A DNA stretch of 5,386 bases from contig JBNJEA010000179.1 in NCBI GenBank assembly GCA_051745395.1, forward strand, positions 1 through 5,386, written 5' to 3'. A model generated the notes under the pieces. The model saw only the letters and a program-made list of their open reading frames with translations. It ran no database searches and was not told the origin of the DNA. The position numbers and the translations under genes are program-made. How positions within the stretch are numbered: position 1 is the first letter of the stretch; every line of letters begins with the position of its first letter. Shown here piece by piece: positions 5,170-5,386 of this stretch. Origin of the DNA: JBNJEA01 sp051745395. GTDB lineage: Bacteria; Desulfobacterota; Desulfobacteria; Desulfobacterales; Desulfosalsimonadaceae.

Positions 5170-5386
5170 CTATTCGCATGAATGGACAATCCGTTTTTCC
5201 GAAAAAATGATGTCCTTGTCGGTTTTGGGGATCCGGACCAGGTGATAGGGATGGGTCAGGGCGCTGCCGGTCCTGCAGTTGCGGCCCGGGACCCGGGAGA
5301 CCACCCGTGCCCGGATATGGTCGTCAAAAGCGGTCAGTTCCGTAATTTCAATGCTGTAGCCGGTCGATTTTTGGGTGCCCATGTGG
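5170..5386 (-). CDS. PrcB-domain protein, C-terminal part (5' end beyond the window)
   Basis: The visible 72 codons end at TAG (5170-5172). The open frame continues through the right edge of the window without a stop, so the internal ATG at 5380-5382 is not taken as the start. The sequence MGTQKSTGYSIEITELTAFD begins with the family's G-x-K/Q-x-T/S-G-G/T-Y-S-I/V-x-I strand. It continues with a VVSRVPGRNCRTG turn, a P-Y-H-L-V-R-I-P-K strand and a final DIIFSEKRIV strand. This is the layout of the PrcB C-terminal domain, a small beta domain named after a subunit of the Treponema denticola surface protease complex and found in many exported bacterial proteins of unknown role. The N-terminal part, where a signal peptide or lipobox would be, is not visible. 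The EEP-family gene follows 45 bp downstream on the same strand. Confidence 0.7.
   Translation of the reverse strand, partial: HMGTQKSTGYSIEITELTAFDDHIRARVVSRVPGRNCRTGSALTHPYHLVRIPKTDKDIIFSEKRIVHSCE

Overview
The window looks like a piece of a fairly GC-rich bacterial chromosome. The gene families (a bacterial eRF1-like protein, a small EncFtn-type ferritin, secreted proteins with Asp-rich tails ending in a CFI-like motif, a PrcB-domain protein) recall anaerobic Desulfobacterota such as sulfate reducers. That assignment is an inference from gene content and base composition; there is no rRNA or other taxonomic marker. I see no phage, insertion sequence, CRISPR array, tRNA or rRNA gene.

Layout. 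The left edge holds the last 26 codons of a forward gene that resembles the C-terminus of DNA polymerase IV (DinB). It converges on a reverse gene (123-1301) for a 392-residue archaeo-eukaryotic release factor (eRF1)-like protein with a zinc ribbon but without the GGQ glutamine. A stretch of about 230 bp upstream has no gene and carries short repeats and hairpins. It leads into a 5'-truncated remnant of a GDSL/SGNH esterase (FWDEIHPT block) on the forward strand. The out-of-frame end of this remnant overlaps a complete forward gene (1861-3108) for a secreted protein built from three tandem beta-rich modules. The remnant and this gene share an Asp-rich linker followed by a CF(I/V)S tail.

From about 3230 to the right edge every gene is on the reverse strand. 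In transcription order these are the C-terminal part of a PrcB-domain protein (5170 to the edge), a secreted endonuclease/exonuclease/phosphatase-fold protein (4264-5124), a 103-residue EncFtn-like ferritin (3824-4135) and a small dual-specificity phosphatase (3232-3663). The PrcB and EEP genes are 45 bp apart and could be co-transcribed. The ferritin and phosphatase genes each have 120-160 bp upstream with candidate terminators or AT-rich sequence, so they look like separate units.

The genes do not form one obvious pathway. The common themes are exported proteins of unknown role (repeat protein, EEP protein, perhaps PrcB protein) and housekeeping or stress functions (DNA polymerase IV, release-factor-like protein, iron storage). 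No new multi-gene system can be claimed. The most interesting points are the GGQ-less release-factor homologue and the esterase remnant that shares a C-terminal tail type with its intact neighbour.
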